From NCBI RefSeq assembly GCF_963666255.1, contig NZ_OY762657.1:124001-188000 (forward strand): a stretch of DNA of 64,000 nucleotides, read 5' to 3'. The DNA comes from an uncultured Propionivibrio sp. GTDB lineage: Bacteria > Pseudomonadota > Gammaproteobacteria > Burkholderiales > Rhodocyclaceae. Of the stretch, positions 37,339 to 45,951 are shown one piece after another. The position numbers and the translations under genes are program-made. A model generated the notes under the pieces. That model ran no database searches. It was not told the DNA's origin and worked only from the letters and a program-made list of their open reading frames with translations. The first letter of the stretch is position 1, and each line of letters begins with the position of its first letter.

Positions 37339-37381
37339 CCGGCCGGGCGATTCCAGACATTCCCGCTGCGGGCCACCGGCA

Positions 37382-37407
37382 GGAGGAGACCGACCACGGT
37401 CTCCTCC
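37382..37407 (+). terminator. Strong hairpin between fabI and the first maoC
   Basis: Arms GGAGGAGACC and GGTCTCCTCC, ten perfect pairs, with a 6-base loop, 44 bases after the fabI stop. There is no T-run, so it may attenuate, pause or stabilise the transcript rather than terminate it. Confidence 0.4.
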
Positions 37408-37495
37408 AGCGCGCCCTCGCGCCGGCGCTTCCTCGCGCCTTCGCGCTTTCGCACCGGTAACCCGCTGGCATGGAGCATCCACGTCGGAGGAAATC

Positions 37496-37963
37496 ATGTT
37501 TGATCCCGCCACACACTGCGGCGACACGCAGCTCGGCCTGTCGATCACGGAGATCAAGGTCGGCGATACCGCCTCATTCGGCAAGACCCTGACCGAGGCC
37601 GATGCCTATCAGTTCTCGGGCATCATCGGCAATTTCAACCCGATCCACGTCAACAAGGAATTCTGTTCGACGACCGGACTCGGAAAACGCATCGTCCCCT
37701 CCATGCTGGTCGCCAGCATGGTCTCGAAAATCCTCGGCACCCAACTGCCCGGCAACGGCACGGTGCACGTCTCGCAGGAGATGGAATTCCTGCAGCCGGT
37801 ATTCATCGGCGATACCGTCACCTGTCATGTCGAAGTCAACGGCGTCGACGGCAAGACGCAACGTGTCCGGCTCGACATCGCCTGCACGAACCAGAACGGC
37901 GACATCGTCGCCCGCGGCGAAACCGAGGCGATTCCGCCGCACATCGGACAAGGGAGGCACTGA
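37496..37963 (+). CDS. MaoC-like hot-dog dehydratase 1 (Asp of dyad replaced)
   Basis: A 155-residue MaoC/PhaJ-type single hot-dog protein; such enzymes hydrate or dehydrate (R)-3-hydroxyacyl-CoA or -ACP. The hydratase motif reads YQFSGIIGNFNPIHVN: His is present but the catalytic Asp of G-D-x-N-P is Asn. The rest (FIGDTVTCHVEVNGVDGKTQRVRLDIACTNQNG, in part) is family-typical. GGAGG lies 6 bases before ATG 37496. Its stop shares a base with the start of the next paralogue (TGATG). Confidence 0.85.
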   Translation: MFDPATHCGDTQLGLSITEIKVGDTASFGKTLTEADAYQFSGIIGNFNPIHVNKEFCSTTGLGKRIVPSMLVASMVSKILGTQLPGNGTVHVSQEMEFLQPVFIGDTVTCHVEVNGVDGKTQRVRLDIACTNQNGDIVARGETEAIPPHIGQGRH

Positions 37964-38403
37964 TGGAAGCCCACATCGGAAAGACCGTCGGCGAGATCCG
38001 GGTCGGCGAAGAAGCCTATTTCGCCAAGACCATGACCGAAACCGACATGATGCTGTTCGCCGGCGTCACCGGCGACCTCAACCAGTTGCCGATCAACGGC
38101 GAATTCGCGCGCGGCAGCCGCTACGGCCAGCGCGTCGCCCACGGCATGCTGACGGCAAGTTTCGTCACCAATATCCTTGGCATGAAGCTGCCGGGATTCG
38201 GCACCGTCATGCGTTCCTTCAAGGTGCGCTTCACGGCGCCGGTGTTTCTCGACGACACCGTCGAAATCGGCATCCGCGTGACCGGAACCGATATCGCCCG
38301 CAATACCGCGAGCTTCGACACCTGGGCGGTCAATCAACGCGGCGAGACGGTGATGCAGGGCAGCTGCGTCGTCGCGCCGCCGACCGCACTGAATCCGGCA
38401 TAG
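37963..38403 (+). CDS. MaoC-like hot-dog dehydratase 2 (His of dyad replaced)
   Basis: A 146-residue paralogue of its neighbours. The motif reads FAGVTGDLNQLPIN: the Asp is kept, but the catalytic His position is Pro and N-P is N-Q. The downstream AHGMLTASFVTNILG and FKVRFTAPVFLDDTVEIG match the fold. It lacks a complete dyad and may be inactive alone or pair with a sibling. It starts within the stop of the first paralogue. Confidence 0.85.
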   Translation: MEAHIGKTVGEIRVGEEAYFAKTMTETDMMLFAGVTGDLNQLPINGEFARGSRYGQRVAHGMLTASFVTNILGMKLPGFGTVMRSFKVRFTAPVFLDDTVEIGIRVTGTDIARNTASFDTWAVNQRGETVMQGSCVVAPPTALNPA

Positions 38404-38412
38404 GGAGGCGCC

Positions 38413-38916
38413 ATGACATTCCAGAATATTCTCGGTAAGGGCATCGACGAGATCGAGGTCGGCGACAAGGCCTATTTCGCCAAGACGATCTCCGAATATG
38501 ACGTCTATCAGTTTGCGTCGGTAACCTGCGACTTCAATCCGGCCCACATCAACGAGGCCTATGCCGCCGACACCTTCTTCAAGCACCGCATCGCGCACGG
38601 CATGCTGACGCTGAGTCTCGTCTCGAACATCCTCGGCACGCAGTTTCCGGGGCCGGGGACGATTTTCGTGTCGCAGAACGTGCGCTTTCTCGCGCCGGTC
38701 TTCATCGGCGACACGATCGAAATGGTCGTCGCCGCCGTCGAGCTCGACCGCGCCCGCAATCGCATGACGTTCAGCTGCGAGGGCGTCAATCAGAACGGCG
38801 TGAAAGTGCTTGAAGGCGATGGCGTCGTCATGCCACCGAAGAAGCGGAAACCGAAGCCGCCGGCCGAAGTACCCGGCGACACACGCACCGGCGCGGCGGC
38901 GGTGCCAGCGGCATAA
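38413..38916 (+). CDS. MaoC-like hot-dog dehydratase 3 (complete dyad)
   Basis: A 167-residue paralogue with both catalytic residues: YQFASVTCDFNPAHIN contains the Asp and His. AHGMLTLSLVSNILG and FIGDTIEMVVAAVELD follow. The last 25 residues are a Pro/Lys-rich tail (PPKKRKPKPPAEVPG) absent from the siblings. GGAGG lies 5 bases before ATG 38413, 9 bases after the second paralogue. It is the only one of the three expected to be active alone. Confidence 0.87.
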   Translation: MTFQNILGKGIDEIEVGDKAYFAKTISEYDVYQFASVTCDFNPAHINEAYAADTFFKHRIAHGMLTLSLVSNILGTQFPGPGTIFVSQNVRFLAPVFIGDTIEMVVAAVELDRARNRMTFSCEGVNQNGVKVLEGDGVVMPPKKRKPKPPAEVPGDTRTGAAAVPAA

Positions 38917-39184
38917 GAGCCTATTTCGGCTGGGCTCGCGGGTCGCGTTGTCGATACGGGCGGAAGGATGCAAGGCGCGAGGCGCAGCGCATGGTTGTTC
39001 CATGCGCAAGCGGAGCAACGCCGCAGACGCCGCCCGTATCGGCAACCCGGAGGGCCGTTTCGTTGCGGGCGTATCGCTACGTTGTGGCCGATTCGTGGAG
39101 AATAACTCCACTTCATCGTCCACGCCTTGCGCTACATCCCGCAACGAAACGGCGCGGCCCACGATCCCTACCGAAATAGGCTCT
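38916..39184. repeat. Nested inverted-repeat element
   Basis: A 269-bp segment starting at the maoC3 stop codon. The outer arms AGAGCCTATTTCGG (38916-38929) and CCGAAATAGGCTCT (39171-39184) are perfect 14-bp inverted repeats. Inside are three more dyads: CGATACGGGCG/CGCCCGTATCG (38952-38962, 39031-39041), which itself encloses GCGCATGG/CCATGCGC (38987-39007), and CCGTTTCGTTGCGGG/CCCGCAACGAAACGG (39055-39069, 39138-39152), which encloses GTGGAG/CTCCAC (39095-39111). It folds into a branched, two-armed structure. It resembles a non-autonomous mobile or REP-like element more than a simple terminator. No coding potential is seen. Confidence 0.75.
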
Positions 39185-39239
39185 GAACCGCAACCGGCAT
39201 CGCGGCTCGCCGCGATGCCGGGGCCTTGGTTCTTCTGCC

Positions 39240-39857
39240 CTATTCGGCCTTCGGCGGATACACCGTGCCGCGCGTATCGCCGACCGGACGGCTGTTGCGC
39301 GAAGGCTTGAGAACGAGCGAAGGCAGCGTCGTCGCGGCATCGGCGAGCGGCGCCACGGCGGCCAGGCTGCCGTGCTGGCGGCGCAGTTCGGCGACGTCGC
39401 CGAACTCGATCGCCCGCTGCGGGCAGGCATCGACGCAACTCGGCTGCGCGCCGGCGCTGATCCGGTCGATGCAGCCGTCGCACTTCGTCATGCGGCGGAT
39501 TGCCCGGTTGTACTGCGGCGCGTCGTAAGGACAGGCGTCCTCGCAGTCGCGGCAGCCGATGCATTTCTGCTGGTCGATCAGCACCAAGCCGTTGTCCGCG
39601 CGCTTGGCCAGCGCGCCCTTCGGACAGACCTCGACGCAGGCCGGCTTGGCGCAGTGGTTGCACGCGATCGAAACGTAATAGGCGAAGACGTCCTGCTGCC
39701 AGGCGCCGTGGACTTCCTTCCAGTCGCCGCCCGCGTATTCGCTGACGCGCCGGAAGTTGCGCCCGACTTCGAGGTTGTTCTTGTCCTTGCAGGCGACCTG
39801 GCAGGTCTTGCAACCCGTGCACTTGGACAGGTCGACGAAAAATCCCAACTGTGTCAT
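39240..39857 (-). CDS. dmsB: DMSO reductase-type iron-sulfur subunit, DmsB
   Basis: A 205-residue electron-transfer subunit with four [4Fe-4S] clusters. The Cys groups are CTGCKTCQVAC (about 13-23), CNHCAKPACVEVC (66-78), CIGCRDCEDAC (98-108) and CDGCIDRISAG...CVDAC. ATG 39857 has GGAGA 8 bases upstream; ATG 39863 is an alternative. It follows dmsA after 25 bases and passes electrons to it. The last 40 residues are variable. No DmsC membrane subunit follows; the next sequence is the nested repeat and the convergent maoC genes. Confidence 0.9.
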   Translation of the reverse strand: MTQLGFFVDLSKCTGCKTCQVACKDKNNLEVGRNFRRVSEYAGGDWKEVHGAWQQDVFAYYVSIACNHCAKPACVEVCPKGALAKRADNGLVLIDQQKCIGCRDCEDACPYDAPQYNRAIRRMTKCDGCIDRISAGAQPSCVDACPQRAIEFGDVAELRRQHGSLAAVAPLADAATTLPSLVLKPSRNSRPVGDTRGTVYPPKAE

Positions 39858-39882
39858 TTGCATATTCTCCCGTATTCGCGTG

Positions 39883-42354
39883 TCAGGCCTTGGCCACTTC
39901 GACGAGGTTCGTGTGCTGCGGGTTGGCCTTGGCCAGCGGCGACGGCCGGTGGCTGGTCAGCGTGTTGATGCAGCCGCCCTCGTCCACGCCCTTGCCGTTC
40001 GGCTTGTACCAGGCGCCCTGCGGGATGGCGACGACGCCGGGCATGATGCGCGGCGTCACCTTGGCCGGCAGCAGCACGGTGCCACGGTCGTTGAACACGC
40101 GCACCGCGTCGCCGGTCTTGAGCTTGCGCTTGCCGGCGTCGACCGGGTTGATCAGTACTGCGTCGGGATGCAATTCGCGTAGCCAGGCGACATTGTGATA
40201 GGTCGAATGCGTGCGGCCGTGGCCGTGCAGGCCGTAGAGCTGCAGCGGATACTTGGCGGCCTTGGCGTCGAGGTGGCTCTCCCAGGTCGTCACGTACTGC
40301 GGCAGCGGAGAGATCACGTCGCCGGGCGGCAACTCCCACTCGGCGGCGATCTTGGCCAGCCGCGCCGAATAGATCTCGATCTTGCCCGAGGGCGTGCCGA
40401 GCTTGTTCTTGACCGGATCCTTGCGGAAGCCTGCGAGCGCGACATTGGCCTTGCCCTTGCCGTACATCTTGGCGATGCCCTGCTTCTGGAACTGGGCGAA
40501 ATCGGGCAATTCCGGGTTCTTCTTGCGCGTCTCGTTGTAGCACCACTCAACCCACTGCTCCTGCGTGCGGCCTTCGGTGAATTTCTCCTCCAGCCCGAAG
40601 CGCCTGGCGATGCCGCGACAGATCTCGTACGAGCTCTTTTCCTCGTAGCGCGGCTTGACCGCCTGCTGCAGCGCGACCAGGAAGCTGCCGGTGCCGGAGG
40701 CATAACCGTCGGCGGCATAGTCGAAGTTTTCCTGCGCCATCAGGTCGGGCAACAGGATGTCGGCATAACGCGCCGACGGCGTCATCTGATTCTCGATGAC
40801 GAGCACGAATTCGCACTTCTTCTCGTCGCGCAGGATCGCGTCGGTTCGGTTCAGGTCCGAATGCTGGTTGGCCAGCACGTTGCCGGCATAGTTCCACATG
40901 AACTTGATCGGCGCCTTGAGTTTATCGACGCCGCGGATGCCGTCGCGCTTGGCGGTCATCTCGGTGCCGCGCGCGATCGCGTCGGTCCACAGGAAGAACG
41001 GCAGCACTGCCTTGACCGAATTCTTGCCGACCGGCAGCCCGACGGCGCCGAGTTCGACGTCGCCTTCGCGCGCGCCGGTGTTGGTGCCCGGCAGGCCGAT
41101 GTTGCCGGTCAGGATCGGCAGCATGGCGATGGCGCGCACCGACTGCTCGCCGTTGGCCTGGCGCTGCACGCCGTAGCCCTGCGAGACAAACAGCGGCTTG
41201 GTGTCACCGATGAGACGCGCCAGCCGCACGATCGTCGACACCGGCACGCCGGTGATCTGCGACGCCCATGCCGGCGTCTTGGCCAGCTTGTCGGCGCCGT
41301 TGCCGAGGATGTAGTTCTTGTAGTCGCTCTTCGGCGGCGCGCCGGCCGGCAGCGTCTTCTCGTCATAACCGACGCAGTAGGTGTCGAGGAAGGCCTGGTC
41401 GACCTTGTTCTCGGTGATCAGCACATAGGCGATGCCTTCGCAGAGCGCCGCGTCGGTGCCCGGACGGATCGGTACCCATTCGTCTTCCTTGCCGAGCATC
41501 GAATCGGTATACATCGGATCGACGAGGATCGTGCGTACGCCGCCGGCATCCTTGGCGCACTGCCACTCGTAGCCCTTGCCGCCGCCCGACTGACGGGTGT
41601 TGAGCGGGCTGTTGCCGAAGGAAAGATAGAGCTTGGCGTTGGCCACTTCGGTCATGTAGCTGCCGTTGCCGCCGCTGCCGTAGGTGTAGGGCATCGCCTC
41701 GCGGATCTGCGCGCTCGAATAGGTGCCGTACTGGTCAAGATAGCCGCCGAGCAGGTTGAGCAGACGGAAATTCGGGGCGCGACCGGCAACGAGCTGGTAG
41801 GTACCCGATCCGTACTGGTAATAGACCGCGTCGTTGCCGTATTGGTCAATCGTCTTCTTGAGCGCCGCGGCGATCGTGTCGAAGGCATCGTCCCAGCTGA
41901 TGCGCTCGAACTTGCCTTCGCCGCGCGCGCCGACCCGCTTCATCGGGTACTTCAGGCGCTCCTCGCTGTAGAGCCGCAGGCGCATCGAACGGCCGCGCAC
42001 GCAGGCGCGCACATGCGGCGTCCCGCAGCTGTCGGTGCCGGTGTTCTCTGGTTCGATGCGAATCACCTGGCCGTCCTTGACGACGACCTTGAGCGGGCAG
42101 CGGCTGCCGCAGTTCACCACGCAGGAACTCCAGGCCGTCGTTTCGCCGGCACCGGCCGCCGCGGCTGCCGCCTTGCCGGCGGCGTTTTCAGCCGCTTCGG
42201 CACCGCCGCTGCGCAAGAGCGCCGGCAGCGTCATCGTCGCCGTCATCACCGAACAGGCGGTCATGAACTCGCGCCGCGACACGCCCTGGCGTTCGAGGTG
42301 TTCAAGCATGGAATATTCGCCGTGATCCGCACACGGCAGCGTTTTCTCGGTCAT
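39883..42354 (-). CDS. dmsA: DMSO reductase-type molybdopterin subunit, DmsA
   Basis: An 823-residue molybdo-bis(MGD) oxidoreductase, exported folded. The twin-arginine signal is VSRREFMTACSV (about 25-36), followed by an [4Fe-4S] Cys region (CVVNCGSRCPLKV ... VRACVRG). The likely Mo ligand is a Ser in YGTYSSAQI, aligned with the DmsA/DorA serine. Later motifs GYGVQRQANGEQ and NYAGNVLANQHSDLNR are typical of DmsA. It should reduce DMSO, TMAO or a related S/N-oxide during anaerobic respiration; other substrates are possible. GGGAG lies 6 bases before the ATG. A dmsD-like chaperone is not in the window. Confidence 0.9.
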   Translation of the reverse strand: MTEKTLPCADHGEYSMLEHLERQGVSRREFMTACSVMTATMTLPALLRSGGAEAAENAAGKAAAAAAGAGETTAWSSCVVNCGSRCPLKVVVKDGQVIRIEPENTGTDSCGTPHVRACVRGRSMRLRLYSEERLKYPMKRVGARGEGKFERISWDDAFDTIAAALKKTIDQYGNDAVYYQYGSGTYQLVAGRAPNFRLLNLLGGYLDQYGTYSSAQIREAMPYTYGSGGNGSYMTEVANAKLYLSFGNSPLNTRQSGGGKGYEWQCAKDAGGVRTILVDPMYTDSMLGKEDEWVPIRPGTDAALCEGIAYVLITENKVDQAFLDTYCVGYDEKTLPAGAPPKSDYKNYILGNGADKLAKTPAWASQITGVPVSTIVRLARLIGDTKPLFVSQGYGVQRQANGEQSVRAIAMLPILTGNIGLPGTNTGAREGDVELGAVGLPVGKNSVKAVLPFFLWTDAIARGTEMTAKRDGIRGVDKLKAPIKFMWNYAGNVLANQHSDLNRTDAILRDEKKCEFVLVIENQMTPSARYADILLPDLMAQENFDYAADGYASGTGSFLVALQQAVKPRYEEKSSYEICRGIARRFGLEEKFTEGRTQEQWVEWCYNETRKKNPELPDFAQFQKQGIAKMYGKGKANVALAGFRKDPVKNKLGTPSGKIEIYSARLAKIAAEWELPPGDVISPLPQYVTTWESHLDAKAAKYPLQLYGLHGHGRTHSTYHNVAWLRELHPDAVLINPVDAGKRKLKTGDAVRVFNDRGTVLLPAKVTPRIMPGVVAIPQGAWYKPNGKGVDEGGCINTLTSHRPSPLAKANPQHTNLVEVAKA

Positions 42355-42501
42355 GATTTTCTCCCTTTGATACCGACATCCTACACGCTCGCCATCCTGC
42401 CATACAAGTTCATGCTTATGGCATTGGCGCGCCGCCGGCGCCGGAAAAGAACATCGCCGTCATGCAGGCGCAGGACGGCGATGTCGATGACATGCAAGTG
42501 C

Positions 42502-42526
42502 GCCACCGCCGCAACGTGGCGGTGGC
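42502..42526 (-). terminator. GC-rich stem-loop after dctA
   Basis: Arms GCCACCGCC and GGCGGTGGC with a 7-base loop, 7 bases beyond the dctA stop on the minus strand. There is no T-run, so termination strength is uncertain. Confidence 0.4.
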
Positions 42527-42533
42527 ACCGGCT

Positions 42534-43874
42534 TCAGTCGGGCGTGCGTTCGATCTCGGCGGCGAACTGCTCGCGGTCGAGCGAGTTCTCCCACTGCGCG
42601 ACGACAAGCGTGGCGACGGCGTTGCCGATCAGGTTGGTCGGCACCAGGCCTTCAGCCATCAGACGGTGGATGCCGAGGATCAGCGCGACGCTGGTCACCG
42701 GGATCGTGCTGACCGTCGACAAGGTCGCGGCAAGGACGACGAAGGCGGCACCCGAAACGCCGGCGGCACCCTTCGAGGTCAGCAGCAGGACGGCGAGCAG
42801 GCCCAGTTGCTGCATGACATCGAGCGGCGTGTTGGTCGCCTGTGCCAGGAAAATCGCGGCAAACGCCAGGTAGAGACAGGTGCCGTCGAGGTTGAACGAA
42901 TACCCGGTCGGAATGACGAGGCCGACGACGCTCTTCTTGCAGCCGAGCTTTTCGAGCTTCTCCAGCATGCGCGGCAAGACCACTTCGGACGAGGTCGTCG
43001 CCAGGCAGATCAGCACCTCCTCGCGGAAGTAACGGACGATCTTGAAGATGCTGAAGCCGCAGTACTTCGACACGGCGCCGAGGACAACGAAGACGAAGAT
43101 GAAGCAGACGATGTAGAAATAGCCAAGCAGCTTGCCGAGTGTCAGCAGCGAGCCGGCGCCGTACTTGCCGACGGTGAAGGCGATCGCGCCGAAAGCGCCG
43201 ATCGGCGCAGCGATCATGACGATGTTGACAGCGCCGAACAGGGTCTTGGCCAGCAGTTCGAGCAGATGGATCACCGGCTTGCCGGCATCGCCAAGCGCCG
43301 AGAGCGAGAAGCCGAACATGCAGGCGAGGAACAGCACCTGCAGCACATGCCCTTCCGAGAGCGCGCCGAACACGGTGTTCGGGATGATCGCCATGAGGAA
43401 CTGGACGGTACCCTGGTCCTTGGCCTGCGAGACGAAATGCTTCACCGATCCGGTATCGACCGAGGCCATATCGACGTTCATGCCGACGCCCGGTTGCCAG
43501 TAATTGACGGCGACCATGCCGAGGATCAGCGCCACCGTCGTCATGACTTCGAAATAGATCAGCGCCTTGATCGCGACGCGTCCGACCTTGGCCATGTCGC
43601 CCATGCCGGCGATGCCGAGAATGACGGTGCAGAAGATGATCGGCGCGATCAGCATGCGGATGCCCTTGATGAAAGCATCGCCGAAAGGCTGCATCTTCGT
43701 GCCGAATTCGGGGAACCAGTGGCCGACGACGACACCGACGACCATTGCGACGATGACATAGAACCACAGTTGCCGATACCACGGCTTCTTCACCTTGCCG
43801 GCGCCGGCCCCACCCGAACGCCTGACGACCGCCGGCGCTCCCTGACTTTCCACGACAATGCCATCGCTGCTCAT
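42534..43874 (-). CDS. dctA: C4-dicarboxylate/H+ (Na+) symporter, DctA family
   Basis: A 446-residue inner-membrane transporter of the DAACS family. After a hydrophilic N-terminus of about 30 residues come about eight helices, with the family signatures FIKGIRMLIAPIIFCTVI, the serine-rich ATTSSEVVLPRML hairpin and PTGYSFNLDGTCLYLA. It takes up succinate, fumarate, malate and related dicarboxylates. GGGGAG lies 7 bases before the ATG. It is last in the galD-ligJ-ligK-tctC-ligI cluster, so it may instead import aromatic-derived dicarboxylates or recover pathway products. Confidence 0.88.
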   Translation of the reverse strand: MSSDGIVVESQGAPAVVRRSGGAGAGKVKKPWYRQLWFYVIVAMVVGVVVGHWFPEFGTKMQPFGDAFIKGIRMLIAPIIFCTVILGIAGMGDMAKVGRVAIKALIYFEVMTTVALILGMVAVNYWQPGVGMNVDMASVDTGSVKHFVSQAKDQGTVQFLMAIIPNTVFGALSEGHVLQVLFLACMFGFSLSALGDAGKPVIHLLELLAKTLFGAVNIVMIAAPIGAFGAIAFTVGKYGAGSLLTLGKLLGYFYIVCFIFVFVVLGAVSKYCGFSIFKIVRYFREEVLICLATTSSEVVLPRMLEKLEKLGCKKSVVGLVIPTGYSFNLDGTCLYLAFAAIFLAQATNTPLDVMQQLGLLAVLLLTSKGAAGVSGAAFVVLAATLSTVSTIPVTSVALILGIHRLMAEGLVPTNLIGNAVATLVVAQWENSLDREQFAAEIERTPD

Positions 43875-43915
43875 TGCTTGCTCCCCTGTATTGAAATGGT
43901 ATGAAGATCGACGAT

Positions 43916-44830
43916 TCAGACTTCTTCCGGCCAGTACAAACGCATCGGATTTTCGACCAGCAGTTGCTGCTGCAGGTCCGGCGTCGGCGCGATCTGCGGA
44001 ATGAAGTCGACCAGCAGGCCGTCGTCCGGCATGTGGTCCTTGAGATTCGGATGCGGCCAGTCGGTGCCCCAGAGCACGCGCTCCGGGAATTCCTCGACGA
44101 GCCGGCGGGCAAAGGGTACGACATCGCGATAGGCGGCGCGCTCGCCGTCAAGCGCACGCGGACCGCTGACGCTGAGCCGCTCCGGGCAGGTCACCTTCGA
44201 CCAGATGTTGGTGTGTTCGCGCATCAGGCGGACGAAGCCCTCGAACTCGGGACCGTCGACGGGTTTCGTCACGTTCGGACGGCCCATGTGATCGACGACC
44301 ACCGTCGTCGGCAGCGCGGTAAAGAAGTCGCGCAATTCCGGCAGATCGGCCGCTTCGAAATAGACAACGACATGCCAGCCGAGTGGCGCGATACGGCCGG
44401 CGATCTCAAGCAGTTCGTCCTTCGGCGTAAAGTCGACGAGACGCTTGACGAAGTTGAAGCGCACACCGCGCACACCGGCCAGGTGCAGCGCCTGCAGGTC
44501 GGCATCGCTGATGCCGCGGCGCACCGTGGCGACGCCGCGCGCCATGCCATTTGAATGAACGAGCGCATCGACGAGGGCACGGTTGTCGGCACCGTGGCAG
44601 GTCGCCTGGACGACGACGTTGCGGGCGAAGCCGAGGCGGTCGCGCAGCGCGAACAGCTGCTCGCGCGAGGCGTCGCACGGCGTGTATTTGCGCTCGGGCG
44701 CGAACGGAAAGCGCTCGCCGGGACCGAAGACATGACAATGGGCATCGACGGCCCCCGCCGGCAGGCGGAACTGCGGGATCGACGGATTGGCGTACCAATC
44801 GAGCCAGCCCGGCGTTTTCTCGAAACTCAT
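43916..44830 (-). CDS. ligI: 2-pyrone-4,6-dicarboxylate hydrolase (LigI-like)
   Basis: A 304-residue amidohydrolase-superfamily enzyme. The N-terminal DAHCHVFGPGERFPFAPERK has the metal/substrate-binding HxH-type residues and matches the LigI signature; later motifs are VQATCHG, GVRGVRFNFV, VVDHMGRP and LWGTDWPHPN with the catalytic Asp. LigI opens PDC to 4-oxalomesaconate in the protocatechuate 4,5-cleavage and gallate pathways. ATG 44830 has AAGG 7 bases upstream; the preceding TTG adds one residue. It sits in a cluster with ligK, ligJ and galD, which supports the assignment. Confidence 0.85.
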   Translation of the reverse strand: MSFEKTPGWLDWYANPSIPQFRLPAGAVDAHCHVFGPGERFPFAPERKYTPCDASREQLFALRDRLGFARNVVVQATCHGADNRALVDALVHSNGMARGVATVRRGISDADLQALHLAGVRGVRFNFVKRLVDFTPKDELLEIAGRIAPLGWHVVVYFEAADLPELRDFFTALPTTVVVDHMGRPNVTKPVDGPEFEGFVRLMREHTNIWSKVTCPERLSVSGPRALDGERAAYRDVVPFARRLVEEFPERVLWGTDWPHPNLKDHMPDDGLLVDFIPQIAPTPDLQQQLLVENPMRLYWPEEV

Positions 44831-44916
44831 CAACTCACCTTCTCTCGAAAATCAGGAAAAACCCCGGCCACCGCCCGCGTCCTGCGGGCGTCGGCGACCG
44901 GATCATGAAACGAAAA

Positions 44917-45882
44917 CTACTCAGCCTTGATCTGCGCCTCGCGGATCAGCTTCTCGTAACGCACACGCTCGTTGTGGATCAGTTCCTTGAACTGCTGCGT
45001 CGAGCCCGGCGTCACTTCACCGCCGACCGCCGCCATGCGTTCCAGTACTTCCGGCGACTTCAGCGCCTTCTGGATCTCGCCGTGCAACTTCTCGATGATC
45101 GGCTTCGGTGTCGCCGCGGGCGCGATGAAACCGTACCAGACCGAAGCCTCGAAGCCGGGGAAGCCTGACTCGGCGATGGTCGGCGCCTCCGGGAAGATCG
45201 TCGTGCGTTTCTCGCTCATCACCGCCAGCACGCGCAGCTTGCCGGCCTTGACGTGCGGCAGCACTTCCAGCGCATTGACGGCGACCAGCGGCAACTGCCC
45301 GCCGAGCACGTCGATGATCGCCTGCGACCCGCCGCGATACGGAATATGCAGCATCGATATGCCCGCCGCGCGCATGAAGAGTTCGACGGCGAGATGCGGC
45401 GTCGAGCCGTTGCCCGGCGTCGCGTAGCTGAGCGCGCCCGGCTTGGTCTTGGCGGCGGCCAGCAGGTCCTTGAGCGACGCCAGGCCGGCGTTGGCATTGG
45501 CGGCGATCACCACGGGCACGCGGCCGATCAGCGAGATCGGCGCCACTTCGCGCTCAGGATCGAAGGGCGACGGCTGGAACAGCGTCGGATTGGCGGCGAG
45601 TGCGTTGGCCGTCACCATTAGCGTATAGCCGTCGGGCGGACTGTCGATCATCGCCCGCACGGCGATGTTGGTACCGGCGCCGGGCTTGTTTTCGACGACG
45701 ACCGGTTGGCCGAGCGCCGCCGAGATCTTCTGACCGACCGTGCGCGCGACGACGTCGACGGCGCCGCCCGGCGTGTAGCCGACATAGACGCGGATCGGCT
45801 TGCCCGGATAATTCTGCGCCTGCGCGGCCGAAGCCAGACACAGCGCCGCTGCTACGGAAAGACACCACCGCATGATGTTCAT
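44917..45882 (-). CDS. Bug/TctC family solute-binding protein
   Basis: A 321-residue periplasmic binding protein of the tripartite tricarboxylate transporter type. A signal peptide (CLSVAAALCLASAAQAQ) is followed by NYPGKPIRVYVGYTPGGAVDV, VENKPGAGT and LSYATPGNGSTPHLA, all typical. Betaproteobacteria often carry many such proteins without TctAB partners, and none is present here. Its location inside the 4-oxalomesaconate cluster suggests it binds an aromatic or oxo-dicarboxylate substrate of that pathway. Confidence 0.9.
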   Translation of the reverse strand: MNIMRWCLSVAAALCLASAAQAQNYPGKPIRVYVGYTPGGAVDVVARTVGQKISAALGQPVVVENKPGAGTNIAVRAMIDSPPDGYTLMVTANALAANPTLFQPSPFDPEREVAPISLIGRVPVVIAANANAGLASLKDLLAAAKTKPGALSYATPGNGSTPHLAVELFMRAAGISMLHIPYRGGSQAIIDVLGGQLPLVAVNALEVLPHVKAGKLRVLAVMSEKRTTIFPEAPTIAESGFPGFEASVWYGFIAPAATPKPIIEKLHGEIQKALKSPEVLERMAAVGGEVTPGSTQQFKELIHNERVRYEKLIREAQIKAE

Positions 45883-45951
45883 GATTCCGAGCCTTTCCCT
45901 GTTGATAGTGAAACCGCATTGGCCGCGCCGCCACGGCGGCGCAGCCGTCGA

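Noticed and set aside
37825-39822. 665-residue minus-strand frame across the maoC genes and dmsB
   Set aside because: It crosses the nested repeat and shadows three real genes in another frame, with Arg-rich low-complexity sequence.
42365-42382. FNR/ANR-like site TTGAT-ACCG-ACATC upstream of dmsA
   Set aside because: Only one half matches TTGAT; it overlaps the ribosome-site region and the other half lacks ATCAA.
40195-42873. 892-residue open frame on the plus strand opposite dmsA
   Set aside because: It is antisense to a clear molybdoenzyme gene, has no ribosome site or recognisable domain, and long antisense frames are common in such GC-rich coding DNA.
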